Assembly (NCBI GenBank): GCA_022072205.1
Contig: JAJVID010000034.1
Coordinates: 3,181-42,055, forward strand
Source of the DNA: Acidobacteriota bacterium
GTDB lineage: Bacteria > Acidobacteriota > Blastocatellia > RBC074
Direction of reading: 5' to 3'
DNA length: 38,875 nt
A program made the translations under genes and the position numbers. Positions 28,533 to 37,753 of this stretch are shown here, piece after piece (the first letter of the stretch is position 1; each line of letters opens with the position of its first letter). A model generated the notes under the pieces. That model had not been told where the DNA came from. It saw only the letters and a list, made by a program, of their open reading frames with translations, and searched no databases.

Positions 28533-31500
28533 CTAAAAGATCAGCTTGAGCGCCAACTGGCCGATGCGCTGGCCGTCAATCGGCACGCTGCGCGGATCGA
28601 GGAAGTTCGCGCGGTAAACCAGCGCGGCGTTGGCCGTGTTGATTCCCGTCACGCTGTAGCGGGTGTTCTGGAGGTAGGAGGTACCAGCGAGAGCGGTGGA
28701 GATGTTCGTGTGGTTGAAGGCGTTGAACAATTCGCCGATCAACTGCAACCGCACCTTGTCTTCGCGGAAGCCGAAGCTCTTGGTCACTCGCAGATCAACC
28801 GTCTCGACCGCGTCGCCGCGAATCGTGTTGCGCCCGACGCCCGGTGTGCGGTCGGTGCGGTTGTTGCCGTCGTTGTTCAAATCGGCGCCGAGCAACTCGC
28901 TGAGCGGCTGGTTGGAGGCGATCTGAATGATGCCGCTGAATTCCCAGCCGTGCAGCAGCGCGCGCGCCGGGCCGTTCAGGCCGCTGAAGTAGTTCAACTG
29001 CCACAATCCGTTCAGCACGAAACGATGCGGGGTGTCGGCGGCGCCAGGGCCGCGATCATCGCTGAGCAGGAATGTCTGCTGCGCCTGTTTCGCGTCATCG
29101 CCGCCGCCGACCACCACCGAAGTCTGATCGGGCACATTGTCGAGCACCTTCGACCAGACGTAGGAAGCGTCAAGGAGGAAGTTGCGCGAGAGGCGTTTCT
29201 TGAACGTCAGCGCCAGCGCGTTGTAGGTCGAATCAGCCGAGCCTTCAAACTGGCTGATGCGGCCAAAACCCGCGACGGGGCGAGCCGGAGACGTCGTTCC
29301 AGGATTTCGCAGGAAGGTCACCGTCTTGCCGTCGTCCGGGCCACCCTGGATTTTGATTGTCGTCGGAACAGGCGCTCCCAGATTCAGATCGCGCGTCCGC
29401 GTCAGGTTCGTGCCTTTGACGTAAAGGTAAGACGCGCCGACCGAAGTATCCTTCGTCAATCCGTACTCGAAGCCGAGGCTGCCCTGCTGCGTGTACGGTT
29501 GCTGATAGTTCTTGTCAAAGACGTAAATGTCGGGCACGCCCGGTTGCGCGTTCCCGAAAGCGTTTTGCAGATCGGCCAGCGTCAGGAAGCGGTTCGGATA
29601 GGTGAACGGCAGTTGCACGTTGCTGAGCGTGATGCCGATGACGTTGACGCCGTTGTTCGAGTGCGCCGTGCCGAGCAGGATCGAAGGCGTGCGGCCAAAG
29701 AACAATCCGTAGCCGCCGCGAATGACCAGGTTGTCATGCGGGTTCCACGCGAAGCCGAAGCGCGGCGCGAAGTTGTTGTAATCGTTGTGAAACTGTTTGG
29801 TGCTGATGCCGGCGGCGGCCAGACGCGGATCGGGGTTGAACGTGGTCGGCTTGCGCATCACCTGCGCGTCGTAGCGCAGACCGAGATTGAGCGTCAGCCT
29901 GGAAGCCACGCGCCAATCGTCCTGAATGAAGAGTCCGAGGTCGTTGTAATCGGGGCGGGTCAGCGCCCCCGTCGTTCCGACGCCCGCGAACGATTGCTGG
30001 TAGCGTGTGACGCGGCGATAGCCCGCGCTTGCCTGATCGAAGTGGTTGGCGAATTCGGCGTAACCGTTCGCGCTCTGGAAGAAGTAACGTCCGCCGAAAT
30101 TACCGGGGAAGAAGTTCTCGATCTTCTCGATGATGAAATCCACGCCGCCCTTGAGGCTGTGTTTGCCGCTGAAGTACGAGACGTTGTCAACGAATTGATA
30201 CTTGTCTTCATTGGTCGCGCGCGGGCTGAAGAAGTTGCGCCCGAAAACGAGCACGGTGCTTCCGGCCTGCTGGATGGTGGCTTCGGCGTTGTCGGAATTG
30301 GCGAAGCCCGGCTCCTTGTCGAACGCCACCTGCGCGCGGAATTCGTTGAGGAAGCGGGGCGTGAACGCCGTGTTGAGCGTGACGGTGTAAGCGTTGGTCG
30401 TCACGTTGCTGTTGCCGGTGTGTTCCTGCACGCTGGTCGCGCCGCTGCTTTCGAGGTTGCGCCCCTGGAATCGCTGGCCGTTGTAGCGGAAGCCGAGGCG
30501 GTTTTCCGAACTGATCTGCCAGTCGAATTTGGCCAGATAGACATCCTGGTTGAAGCCGAGCGTGTAGTTTTGGACGAGCGGCAGAATGCGTTGCAAACCG
30601 GCCTGCGACGCGGCGTCAGCCGGAGCCGTTTGTCCGAGCGAGACGAAATTGGGCCGCGTGTTGCGCTGGCCGTCGTAGTTGAAGAAGAAGAACGCGCGAT
30701 CTTTTTTGACCGGGCCGCCGATGTTACCGCCGAATTGGTGGAAGTGGTAAGGCTCTTTGACCGGGACTAACCCATTGCGCGAGGCGATGAAGTTGGGCCG
30801 TTTGGCGTTGAGCGAAGCGTCGCGGTAGAACTCGAAGCCCGTGCCGTGAAATTGGTTCGTGCCCGATTTGGTGATGACGTTGATCGCGCCGCCGGCTGCG
30901 CGTCCGAACTCAGCCGAGAACGAGTTGGTGTTGACCTGGAACTCCTGCACCGCATCCTGGCTGAACTGGTAAGGCGCGCGGCCTGAACCGGTGCGGCCCA
31001 GCGATTGGCCGAAGAAATTGTTATTGTTGTCAACACCGTCAATCTGGACGCTGTTGAACGTGCCGCGCTGTCCGCCGAACGAGAGGTCGCCGCCGCGCGT
31101 CGAATCGCGCACGACGCCTGGCGTGAGCGTGGCGAAATCGAGGAAGTTGCGCCCGTTGACCGGCAGCGAGCGAACCTGCTGTTCGCCGACCGAGCCGGAG
31201 ACGTTGGTGCGCGTGGTTTCGAGCGCTGGCGCCTGCGAGGTGATCTCGACCGCCTCGCTGACGTTCACGCGCAGCGCGAGATCGAGATTGAGTTTCTGGC
31301 CGACCGTCAGCGTGACCGAGCCGTATTTGTTTTCGGCGAAGCCCTGGCCGCTGGCGGCGATTTGATAGGTTCCGGGAGGGAGAGCGGTGATGCGGTAGAT
31401 GCCGCTGCTGTCGGTGGTGATCTCGCGCGTCAAACCGGTGTCAACGTTTTTAACCGTGACTTTGGCGCCGGGAACGACCGCGTTGTTCTGGTCGGTGACT

Positions 31501-31622
31501 ATGCCTTCGATGGTTGCCGTCGCCGCCTGTTGCCCGAAGACCGGGACAGCCAGGACGAGCGCGAACAACGAGGCGATCATCATCGCCAGGAAACCGGCTC
31601 GAAGATGATTGCAATGTGTCAT
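28533..31622 (-). CDS. TonB-dependent receptor with N-terminal carboxypeptidase-regulatory-like domain
   Basis: A 1,029-residue outer-membrane receptor of the Oar/acidobacterial type. The signal peptide has core FLAMMIASLFALVLAVPVFG. Residues ~35-120 form the regulatory-like beta sandwich (ATIEGIVTDQNNAVVPGAKV, ITALPPGTYQIAASG). The plug at ~130-260 shows VRSLPVNGRNFLDFATLTPG, SVQIDGVDNNNN and FGRAAGGAINVITKSGTNQF. The rest is a beta-barrel ending in LALKLIF with the terminal Phe usual for outer-membrane proteins. AAGGAG lies 10 nt before the ATG. No clear TonB box is visible. The family is expanded in Acidobacteriota and its ligands are mostly unknown; in this window no glycosidase or SusD-like gene hints at one. 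Confidence 0.93.
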   Translation of the reverse strand: MTHCNHLRAGFLAMMIASLFALVLAVPVFGQQAATATIEGIVTDQNNAVVPGAKVTVKNVDTGLTREITTDSSGIYRITALPPGTYQIAASGQGFAENKYGSVTLTVGQKLNLDLALRVNVSEAVEITSQAPALETTRTNVSGSVGEQQVRSLPVNGRNFLDFATLTPGVVRDSTRGGDLSFGGQRGTFNSVQIDGVDNNNNFFGQSLGRTGSGRAPYQFSQDAVQEFQVNTNSFSAEFGRAAGGAINVITKSGTNQFHGTGFEFYRDASLNAKRPNFIASRNGLVPVKEPYHFHQFGGNIGGPVKKDRAFFFFNYDGQRNTRPNFVSLGQTAPADAASQAGLQRILPLVQNYTLGFNQDVYLAKFDWQISSENRLGFRYNGQRFQGRNLESSGATSVQEHTGNSNVTTNAYTVTLNTAFTPRFLNEFRAQVAFDKEPGFANSDNAEATIQQAGSTVLVFGRNFFSPRATNEDKYQFVDNVSYFSGKHSLKGGVDFIIEKIENFFPGNFGGRYFFQSANGYAEFANHFDQASAGYRRVTRYQQSFAGVGTTGALTRPDYNDLGLFIQDDWRVASRLTLNLGLRYDAQVMRKPTTFNPDPRLAAAGISTKQFHNDYNNFAPRFGFAWNPHDNLVIRGGYGLFFGRTPSILLGTAHSNNGVNVIGITLSNVQLPFTYPNRFLTLADLQNAFGNAQPGVPDIYVFDKNYQQPYTQQGSLGFEYGLTKDTSVGASYLYVKGTNLTRTRDLNLGAPVPTTIKIQGGPDDGKTVTFLRNPGTTSPARPVAGFGRISQFEGSADSTYNALALTFKKRLSRNFLLDASYVWSKVLDNVPDQTSVVVGGGDDAKQAQQTFLLSDDRGPGAADTPHRFVLNGLWQLNYFSGLNGPARALLHGWEFSGIIQIASNQPLSELLGADLNNDGNNRTDRTPGVGRNTIRGDAVETVDLRVTKSFGFREDKVRLQLIGELFNAFNHTNISTALAGTSYLQNTRYSVTGINTANAALVYRANFLDPRSVPIDGQRIGQLALKLIF

Positions 31623-32305
31623 TGAGCTTCTTCTCCTTGAGGTGTCTGGTTGTCAGTTTGTCGGTCAGTGATTGACGTTGTGGGGCGCGGTCAATACTGA
31701 ACGAGGTTGGATCGAGTTTTTTTCCCAGGCAAAGCCAAAGTCTAAAGCTTGAGTGTTAATTTGAAGCAAAGCGTTTTGATGGTTCTCGTTGTTGGTTCTT
31801 GATTGGCGATGCTAAATCAAGCGAGAGTGATTGGCAACAGGCTATTGATGGCGCATTAAGTTTGCGGGCGCCGTTGCCGTGTAAATCGAACAGGCCGTCT
31901 AATAAATCGAGCAATCCATCATTCAGTTCGAAGCCTCTTGACTCGATTCAATCACGCGCGTAGATTGTCCCCCGCTTCCCTTGAAACTCATCGTGCCCTC
32001 AACGATCAAGCCCTTTCTTCCTCACTCCGGCGGACGGCATCAATCACCTGATGTCATCAGTCTTTCCCCCTCCAGTGTTATCCGGTGTTATTCTGGCGCG
32101 GCTGTAATTCTCACCTAATTCAGTCACGCCTAGTTTCAGACATCTCAGCGCAAGCACGCCCGCCCCTTTATGCGTCTGGGCGCAATTTTTTCCCAACCTC
32201 GAACTTCGCAAGGACACGTCCGCGCCGATGCGTGAATAAAACGGCGCGCAGTCGTGATCAATCAGGTTGTGCCCCGATGTTTGGCGAAAAGGAGAATACA
32301 CGTTT
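31623..32305. other. Long divergent intergenic region
   Basis: A 683-nt non-coding stretch between the TonB receptor and the DUF4394 protein gene. Its left side is more AT-rich than its surroundings and should hold the receptor promoter on the minus strand. The right side has a long leader for the plus-strand gene with AGGAG 11 nt before the ATG. I find no tRNA, terminator or riboswitch I can name, and the short open frames in it lack ribosome sites. A structured leader RNA is possible. Confidence 0.5.
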
Positions 32306-35300
32306 ATGTACCGAACCTCGAATCACAGTCGTAAAGTATGCCTGTTCTCGTCCGCGTTACTCTTCCTCGCCGGTTTCGTGTTGCAGCCCTGGGGGGCGAG
32401 GATCAATTTTGAACCTTCCGTGAACGCGGCCCCTGCCGCCGCAAACCCTGCTATCGAAGGGACGGTTTTCGCCGTCACCGCAAGCAACAAGCTGGTCAGC
32501 TTCAATCAATTCGCGCCGAACGCGATCATCAAGACGACGGCGATCACCGGATTGCAGGCGAGCGAAAGCATTCTGGGCATAGACTTCCGCCCTCGCACCG
32601 GCGCGCTGCAAGCGGTCAGCAATCAGAGCCGGCTTTACACGATCAATCCGTCAACCGGCGCCGCAACGCAGGTCGGAGCGAATCCGTTCAGTCCCGCCGT
32701 CAATGGCGTGTCGCTCGGCTTCGATTTCAATCCTGTCTCCGACCGCATTCGATTGGTGAGCGACGCGGAGCAGGACCTGAGGCTAAACCCGGACACCGGC
32801 GCGCTGGCGGCGACGGACACAAACCTGGTTTTTGCGGCTGGCGATCCGAACGCGGCTGCGAATCCGAACATCGTAGGTTCGGCTTACACAAACAGTTTTT
32901 CGGGGACGACGACGACCACACTTTACGGAATTGATTCAAACCTCGATGTTCTGGTCACGCAGGGATCGGTTGGCGGCGCGCCGGTTTCGCCGAACAGCGG
33001 GCAACTGTTCACGGTCGGGGCGCTGGGCGTCAACACCACCGATCAAGTCGGGTTCGACATCGTCAATCCCGGCTGGCCCGGCGGCCTGGCGCTCGCATCG
33101 CTCACTCCTCAAGGCTCGACATTCTCATCGCTCTACTCGATCAATTTGCAGACCGGCGCAGCGACGTTTATCGGGCCAATCGGCGTGAACGAAATCATCC
33201 GCGACATCGCGGCGGTCGTGCGCGTCGAAACGATCTTCGCGTTGACGACGAACAACGGCCTGCTAAGTTTCAGTTCGGGTAATCCGAACACGGCTGGCGC
33301 CGTCACGCCGATCACGGGTTTGACCGCCGGCGAGACTTTGCTGGGAATTGATTTTCGACCGGCCAACGGATTGCTTTACGCTTTGAGCAATCAGAGCCGC
33401 GTTTACACGATCAACACCGCGACTGCGGCGGCGACTCCGGTCAGCGGCGCTCCGTTCGCTCCGGCGTTGGCGGGCGTCAATTTCGGATTCGATTTCAACC
33501 CCGCGTCTGATCGAATCAGAGTTGTCAGCGACGCCGATCAGGATCTGCGGCTCAACCCGAACACCGGCGCGCTGGCGGCCACAGATACAAACCTGACCTT
33601 CGCGGCGGGCGATGTAAACGCGAACGCGAATCCGAACATCGTCGGCTCGGCTTATACCAATAACTTCGCCGGAACGACCACGACGACTCTCTACGGCATT
33701 GACTCCATTCTGAACATCCTGACGACGCAGGGTTCGGTCGGAAGCGCTCCCATCTCGCCGAACAGCGGGCAACAGTTCACGGTCGGGCCGCTCGGCGTTG
33801 ATCCCGGTGATGAACTGGGTTTCGACATTGCGCCTGTGACCGGCGCGGCGTTCGCTTCGATGACGCTTGGGGGAGTTTCGACGCTCACCACGATCAACCT
33901 GACGACCGGCGCGGCGGCGATGATCGGGCCGATTGGCGGCGGCCAGATCATACGCGACATCGCCATCCAGCCGCGCATCGAGACCGTCTACGCCGTGACC
34001 AACAGCAACAAGTTGATCAGTTTCGTCAGCACCGCTCCGGGAACGATTCAAAGCGTGGCTCAGATTACGGGGCTTGCCAACGAGACGATCATCGGGATTG
34101 ATTTCCGCCCGGCTAACGGACTGCTTTACGCTATGGGCAGCAGCAGCCGCATCTATACGATCAATCCGTTGACGGGCGCGGCGACGCCGGTCGGCGCAGG
34201 CGACGCATTGTCGCAGCTCAACGCTATCGCTTACGGCTTCGATTTCAACCCGGCGCCCGATCGAATCAGAGTCGTCAGCACGACGACGCATAACCTGCGC
34301 TTCGCCCCGGACAAAGGAGACCTGGCGGGGACTGATACGCCGCTGGCCTATTCGCCGAACGATCAAAACGCCGGCAAGCAAACATTCATCACCGGCGCGG
34401 CTTACGACAACAATTTCCCCGGTTCGACTTCGACGACGCTTTTCGCGATTGATTCCAATTTCGATTCGCTGGTCAGGCAGGGATCGCCGGGCGCCGTGCC
34501 CATCTCGCCGAACACCGGGCTGCTCTTCACAATCGGGCCGCTCGGCGTTGACACGAACGAGATGGTCGGATTCGACATCGCCGATTACACCAACAACGCT
34601 TACGCCTCGTTGACCGTCGGCGGCGTCTCACAGCTTTACACGATCAATCTGGGCACGGGCGCTGCGACGTTGCTGGGAAACATCGGCGGCGGCGAAGTGA
34701 TTCGCGGAATCGCGGTCGCAAACGGCCCCGCGCCTTCATCACAATCCGGCGGAATGGCGGTAGTCAACGCGGCGAGTTTCCTCGGCGACGCCATCGCTCC
34801 GAGTTCGCTCGCGGCGGTCTTCGGCAGGTTCCAGACTTCCGGAGGCGGAATGTTCCTCGCTCCGAGCACGCCGCTGCCCACGACGCTCGGCGGCATGCGG
34901 GTCACGATCAACGGACAGGACGCGCAAATGCTTCTGGCCAGCAACGGGCAGCTCAACATCGTCGCGCCGCAAAACGTCCCCGACGGCCCGGCCACGGTCG
35001 TAATCACGAACGCGGACGGCGCGGTTCGCGCGGGCGTTGTCACGATGGCGCGAGCGTCCGCCGGTCTTTTCTCGCTGAAAGCGACCGGACAAGGAACGGC
35101 GGCGGCGGTGTGGACTACGGACGGCGTGACTTTTCAGCCAGTGATGAACTCTGACGGCAGCGAACGCCCCATCACTCCCGGCACAAAAGCCAGTCCGACC
35201 TTCCTCGTGCTGTTCACCACCGGGTTGCGCAATGCGCCAGCGGCGAATCCGAACGACGGCAACGGCGTGGCCGAAGCCGTGACTGTTACGATCAAAGGCG

Positions 35301-35461
35301 TCAACGCGACGGCGACATTCGCCGGGCCGGCGCCGGGATTCGCCGGACTCGATCAAATCAATTTGATCATCCCGCCAGAACTGGCCGGATCAGGCTCAGT
35401 CCAGATTCAGGTCACGGCAGGCGGCAAGGTGTCGAACACAGTCACCGTGCGAATCGGGTGA
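32306..35461 (+). CDS. Secreted protein: three DUF4394 repeats plus C-terminal TIGR03437 domain
   Basis: A 1,051-residue exported protein starting at ATG 32306 (AGGAG 11 nt upstream; the frame is open from 32267). The signal peptide has core VCLFSSALLFLAGFVLQPWG. Three tandem DUF4394 units of ~250 residues follow, each with the marks LLGIDFRPANGLLYALSNQS, FGFDFNPASDRIRVVSD, DLRLNPNTG and TTLYGIDS; this domain resembles a beta-propeller-like fold. From residue ~820 the TIGR03437 domain begins, NAASFLGDAIAPSSLAAVFG, with PTTLGGMRV and VLFTTGLRNAP. That C-terminal domain is characteristic of Solibacter and relatives and may serve surface sorting or binding; its role is not known. A terminator follows. 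Confidence 0.92.
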   Translation: MYRTSNHSRKVCLFSSALLFLAGFVLQPWGARINFEPSVNAAPAAANPAIEGTVFAVTASNKLVSFNQFAPNAIIKTTAITGLQASESILGIDFRPRTGALQAVSNQSRLYTINPSTGAATQVGANPFSPAVNGVSLGFDFNPVSDRIRLVSDAEQDLRLNPDTGALAATDTNLVFAAGDPNAAANPNIVGSAYTNSFSGTTTTTLYGIDSNLDVLVTQGSVGGAPVSPNSGQLFTVGALGVNTTDQVGFDIVNPGWPGGLALASLTPQGSTFSSLYSINLQTGAATFIGPIGVNEIIRDIAAVVRVETIFALTTNNGLLSFSSGNPNTAGAVTPITGLTAGETLLGIDFRPANGLLYALSNQSRVYTINTATAAATPVSGAPFAPALAGVNFGFDFNPASDRIRVVSDADQDLRLNPNTGALAATDTNLTFAAGDVNANANPNIVGSAYTNNFAGTTTTTLYGIDSILNILTTQGSVGSAPISPNSGQQFTVGPLGVDPGDELGFDIAPVTGAAFASMTLGGVSTLTTINLTTGAAAMIGPIGGGQIIRDIAIQPRIETVYAVTNSNKLISFVSTAPGTIQSVAQITGLANETIIGIDFRPANGLLYAMGSSSRIYTINPLTGAATPVGAGDALSQLNAIAYGFDFNPAPDRIRVVSTTTHNLRFAPDKGDLAGTDTPLAYSPNDQNAGKQTFITGAAYDNNFPGSTSTTLFAIDSNFDSLVRQGSPGAVPISPNTGLLFTIGPLGVDTNEMVGFDIADYTNNAYASLTVGGVSQLYTINLGTGAATLLGNIGGGEVIRGIAVANGPAPSSQSGGMAVVNAASFLGDAIAPSSLAAVFGRFQTSGGGMFLAPSTPLPTTLGGMRVTINGQDAQMLLASNGQLNIVAPQNVPDGPATVVITNADGAVRAGVVTMARASAGLFSLKATGQGTAAAVWTTDGVTFQPVMNSDGSERPITPGTKASPTFLVLFTTGLRNAPAANPNDGNGVAEAVTVTIKGVNATATFAGPAPGFAGLDQINLIIPPELAGSGSVQIQVTAGGKVSNTVTVRIG
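32452..34722 (+). repeat. Three tandem ~750-nt coding repeats (DUF4394 units)
   Basis: Units at about 32452-33226, 33226-33976 and 33976-34722. Units 1 and 2 are the most alike (shared DLRLNPNTGALAATDTNL-type stretch); unit 3 has diverged. Recurrent phrases GIDFRP, DRIR and ISPNTG/ISPNSG mark each one. The units probably arose by internal duplication. Confidence 0.85.
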
Positions 35462-35497
35462 GCAGAACCCGTAGTAAAAAGTTATCGTCCAATGATG

Positions 35498-35527
35498 GAA
35501 GGGCGCGTCTAATAGGTCGCGCCTTTC
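35498..35527 (+). terminator. Hairpin terminator after DUF4394 protein gene
   Basis: GAAGGGCGCG pairs with CGCGCCTTTC across a 10-nt loop, with one wobble. The following sequence is only moderately T-rich, so it may be a weak terminator. Confidence 0.5.
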
Positions 35528-35738
35528 TCATTTGTGGCTTTGTTGATTGGCGCTCCGGCGCGGCCTTTTTGCTCGAATCCTTACTTGACAGTGAACTGAA
35601 CTGACGGATAGATTGATGGCCGTTACGCCCCTGACTTCTAATCCGTAAAACTCACATCGTTACATACTGGCAATGAGTACGGGTTTGTGTGCTTTCCGTC
35701 ATCCAGGCGAAAAATCCTGACATCCATAGGAGAAGACC

Positions 35739-37454
35739 ATGAAAAAGACTTCGATGATCCGCTCGGCATTGCGGCCATTAACTCTCGTCACCCTGTTGCT
35801 CGTGGCTATGAGCGCCGGTGGATCGTATCTGAGCGGCTCCGCCCTGCGCGGCACGGCTTCGGCGCAACAGACCGTTACTGTGGTCAGCGCCGCCAGCTTC
35901 GACAAAGTGTTGGCGCCGAATGCGATCGCCGCCGCTTTCGGCGCATTCGTGACGCAGAACAACCAGGTTTTCCAGGCCACGTCGGTGCCTCTGCCGACGA
36001 CGCTCGGCGGCGTGCGAGTTCGCGTCGGCAATACCGACGCCGGGCTGTTTTTCGTCTCGACGGGACAGATCAATTTCGAGATTCCCGGCGGGACAGCGGA
36101 CGGAGCGAACATTGCGATCACCGTCACCAACTCCGACAATTCGACGCGCACGGGCACATTCACAGTAGTCCGCAGCGCTACCGGTATCTTTTCAGCAAAA
36201 GCCTCAGGCCAGGGCGCGGCTGCGGCCCAAACCACTTTCGATGGCGTGACTTTTCAGAACACCTTCGACGCCGCAGGAAATGAGAAAGATGTTGACGCCG
36301 GAACCAAATCGAAACCCAACGTTCTGATTCTTTATACAACCGGCGTTCGCAACACTCCCGCGGCGAACCCGAACGATGGCAATGGCGTTGCCGAAGCTGT
36401 GACTGTAAAAATCCAGGGCGTTCAGGCCCAGACGCTCTTTGCGGGGCCGCAGGGGTTGGTCGGGCTTGATCAGATCAACGTCATTATCCCGCCGGAGATG
36501 GCCGGACTCGGCAGCGTTCGGATCGTCGTCACCGCGAATGGCCGCGCCTCGAATACGGTGACGATAAAACTCGGCGGGCAGACGCCTCCTGTGCGCGTGA
36601 CGGACCTTTCTTTCGGCCAGACGGCGACCGGCGATCTGGCGGTTGACGACCAGGTTCAGATAGACAACGCGACGGGCAATACCTTTTTCTTCGACGCCTA
36701 CAGATTTACGACGACCACCGCAAACGCCACCATCGCGGCAGATTTGCGCTCCACGCAATTCGACGCGACCGTCCTGATTTACCGCGTTGATAACAGCTCG
36801 CTGACGTTTCTCGGCGCCGACGATCAATCGGGCGGCTACGGCAACGGCAAGATCGAAAACAACAATTCGCTGTTGTTGATAGTGCTGCAAAACCCCGGCA
36901 CCTACGTGCTCTTCGCTTCAACGTCGGATCAACAGCCGAATGGAGTCGGCAGCTATTCGCTGAAGCTGTTGAACAACATCGCCACTCAACTCAACTACAG
37001 CGCGACTGCGACGAATCAATCAGTCACGAATACCGATCTTCAGACTTCGGCTGGAACTTATCTTGACGTTTACTGGTTCAACGGGGCCAGCAACGATAAC
37101 GTCCAGGCCAAAATGGCTTCGACGGCGTTTGATTCCTTCCTGATCCTGCAACGCAACGACGGCGACCCGCCGCTTGCCAGCGATGACAACACAGGTGGCG
37201 GATTTGACGCGCAGCTTACTTATAAGCTGACTTCGTCCGGCATTCATCTCCTCATTGCGACGCCTTACGAGCCGAACAAAACCGGCGCCTACACGCTGAC
37301 GCTCAATAAACTGTCCAGCTTCGGGGCTGAAACCGAATCCGACTTCATTTACAGAGCGCCGGGACGCGACATCTTCGATGATCGGCCGCGCGTGGAAGGC
37401 GTTGGCGGAACGTCGTTCGAGCGCTTCGGCAGACGCCGCATCGTCGAACAATAA
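35739..37454 (+). CDS. Secreted protein: TIGR03437 domain plus two PPC-like beta domains
   Basis: A 571-residue exported protein with AGGAG 6 nt before its ATG. The signal peptide core is PLTLVTLLLVAMSAGGSYLS. Residues ~45-280 are a TIGR03437 domain (VVSAASFDKVLAPNAIAAAF, PTTLGGVRVRV, ILYTTGVRNTPAANPNDGNG) clearly homologous to the C-terminal domain of the preceding gene. Two beta domains follow (~290-410 and ~415-530), each with DAYRFTTTTANATI- or DVYWFNGASND-like strands and an LGADDQSGGY or ASDDNTGGG turn. They fit pre-peptidase C-terminal (PPC-like) domains, which often help secreted hydrolases bind or fold. No hydrolase domain is present. The end is a basic tail (SFERFGRRRIVEQ). It is followed by a strong terminator. 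Confidence 0.88.
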   Translation: MKKTSMIRSALRPLTLVTLLLVAMSAGGSYLSGSALRGTASAQQTVTVVSAASFDKVLAPNAIAAAFGAFVTQNNQVFQATSVPLPTTLGGVRVRVGNTDAGLFFVSTGQINFEIPGGTADGANIAITVTNSDNSTRTGTFTVVRSATGIFSAKASGQGAAAAQTTFDGVTFQNTFDAAGNEKDVDAGTKSKPNVLILYTTGVRNTPAANPNDGNGVAEAVTVKIQGVQAQTLFAGPQGLVGLDQINVIIPPEMAGLGSVRIVVTANGRASNTVTIKLGGQTPPVRVTDLSFGQTATGDLAVDDQVQIDNATGNTFFFDAYRFTTTTANATIAADLRSTQFDATVLIYRVDNSSLTFLGADDQSGGYGNGKIENNNSLLLIVLQNPGTYVLFASTSDQQPNGVGSYSLKLLNNIATQLNYSATATNQSVTNTDLQTSAGTYLDVYWFNGASNDNVQAKMASTAFDSFLILQRNDGDPPLASDDNTGGGFDAQLTYKLTSSGIHLLIATPYEPNKTGAYTLTLNKLSSFGAETESDFIYRAPGRDIFDDRPRVEGVGGTSFERFGRRRIVEQ

Positions 37455-37481
37455 AACGCCGGTAAAAACCGACCTGTCGCA

Positions 37482-37517
37482 GGGGAAGGAGGAAACTCCT
37501 TCCCCTTTTATTTTTTC
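37482..37517 (+). terminator. Intrinsic terminator after the TIGR03437/PPC gene
   Basis: GGGGAAGGAG, loop GAAA, CTCCTTCCCC (10-bp perfect stem, 37482-37505), then TTTTATTTTTTC. A textbook rho-independent terminator. Confidence 0.92.
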
Positions 37518-37611
37518 TTTTCAGGGTTGAATTCAGTGAGTTGGTTGATGCGCACAATACGGCTTGCGCCATCTGGCTGAGGTTTATTCTTCCGGCTTTC
37601 AAATTTCTCAA

Positions 37612-37697
37612 TGCCGAGGGCGGGACTCGAACCCGCACGGCCCTTTCGAGCCTCAGGATTTTAAGTCCTGTGTGTCTACCAGTTTCACCACCCCGGC
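37612..37697 (-). tRNA. tRNA-Leu (anticodon UAA)
   Basis: An 86-nt class II tRNA. The acceptor stem is GCCGGGG paired with CCTCGGC (one G-U) plus discriminator A. The anticodon stem CAGGA/TCCTG holds the loop CTTAAAA with anticodon TAA at 37663-37661. A long variable arm and the T-arm GGTTCGAGTCC are present. CCA is not encoded. It reads the codon UUA. Confidence 0.96.
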
Positions 37698-37753
37698 AAG
37701 TTGGCTGCGAGTTTAAGGACTCGACCATTAAGTTGCAAGCAACCTGTAAAGCT

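Noticed and set aside
28710..30770. 686-codon open frame on the plus strand
   Set aside because: It is antisense to the TonB receptor gene, is rich in Arg, Val and Ala, and has no domain. Long antisense frames are common in GC-rich coding DNA.
32044..32301. 85-codon open frame on the minus strand in the large gap
   Set aside because: No ribosome site, no recognisable motif, and it overlaps the leader of the next gene.
32200..32305. Riboswitch before the DUF4394 protein gene
   Set aside because: I compared by eye with the c-di-GMP-I pattern and saw no match; no other class was recognisable.
33263..34381. 372-codon open frame on the minus strand
   Set aside because: Antisense to the DUF4394 repeats; Arg-rich repeats mirror the sense repeats.
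37345..37728. 127-codon frame over the tRNA
   Set aside because: It contains the well-known peptide GGETGRHTGLKILRLERAVR-like sequence that arises from translating tRNA-Leu; it is not a gene.
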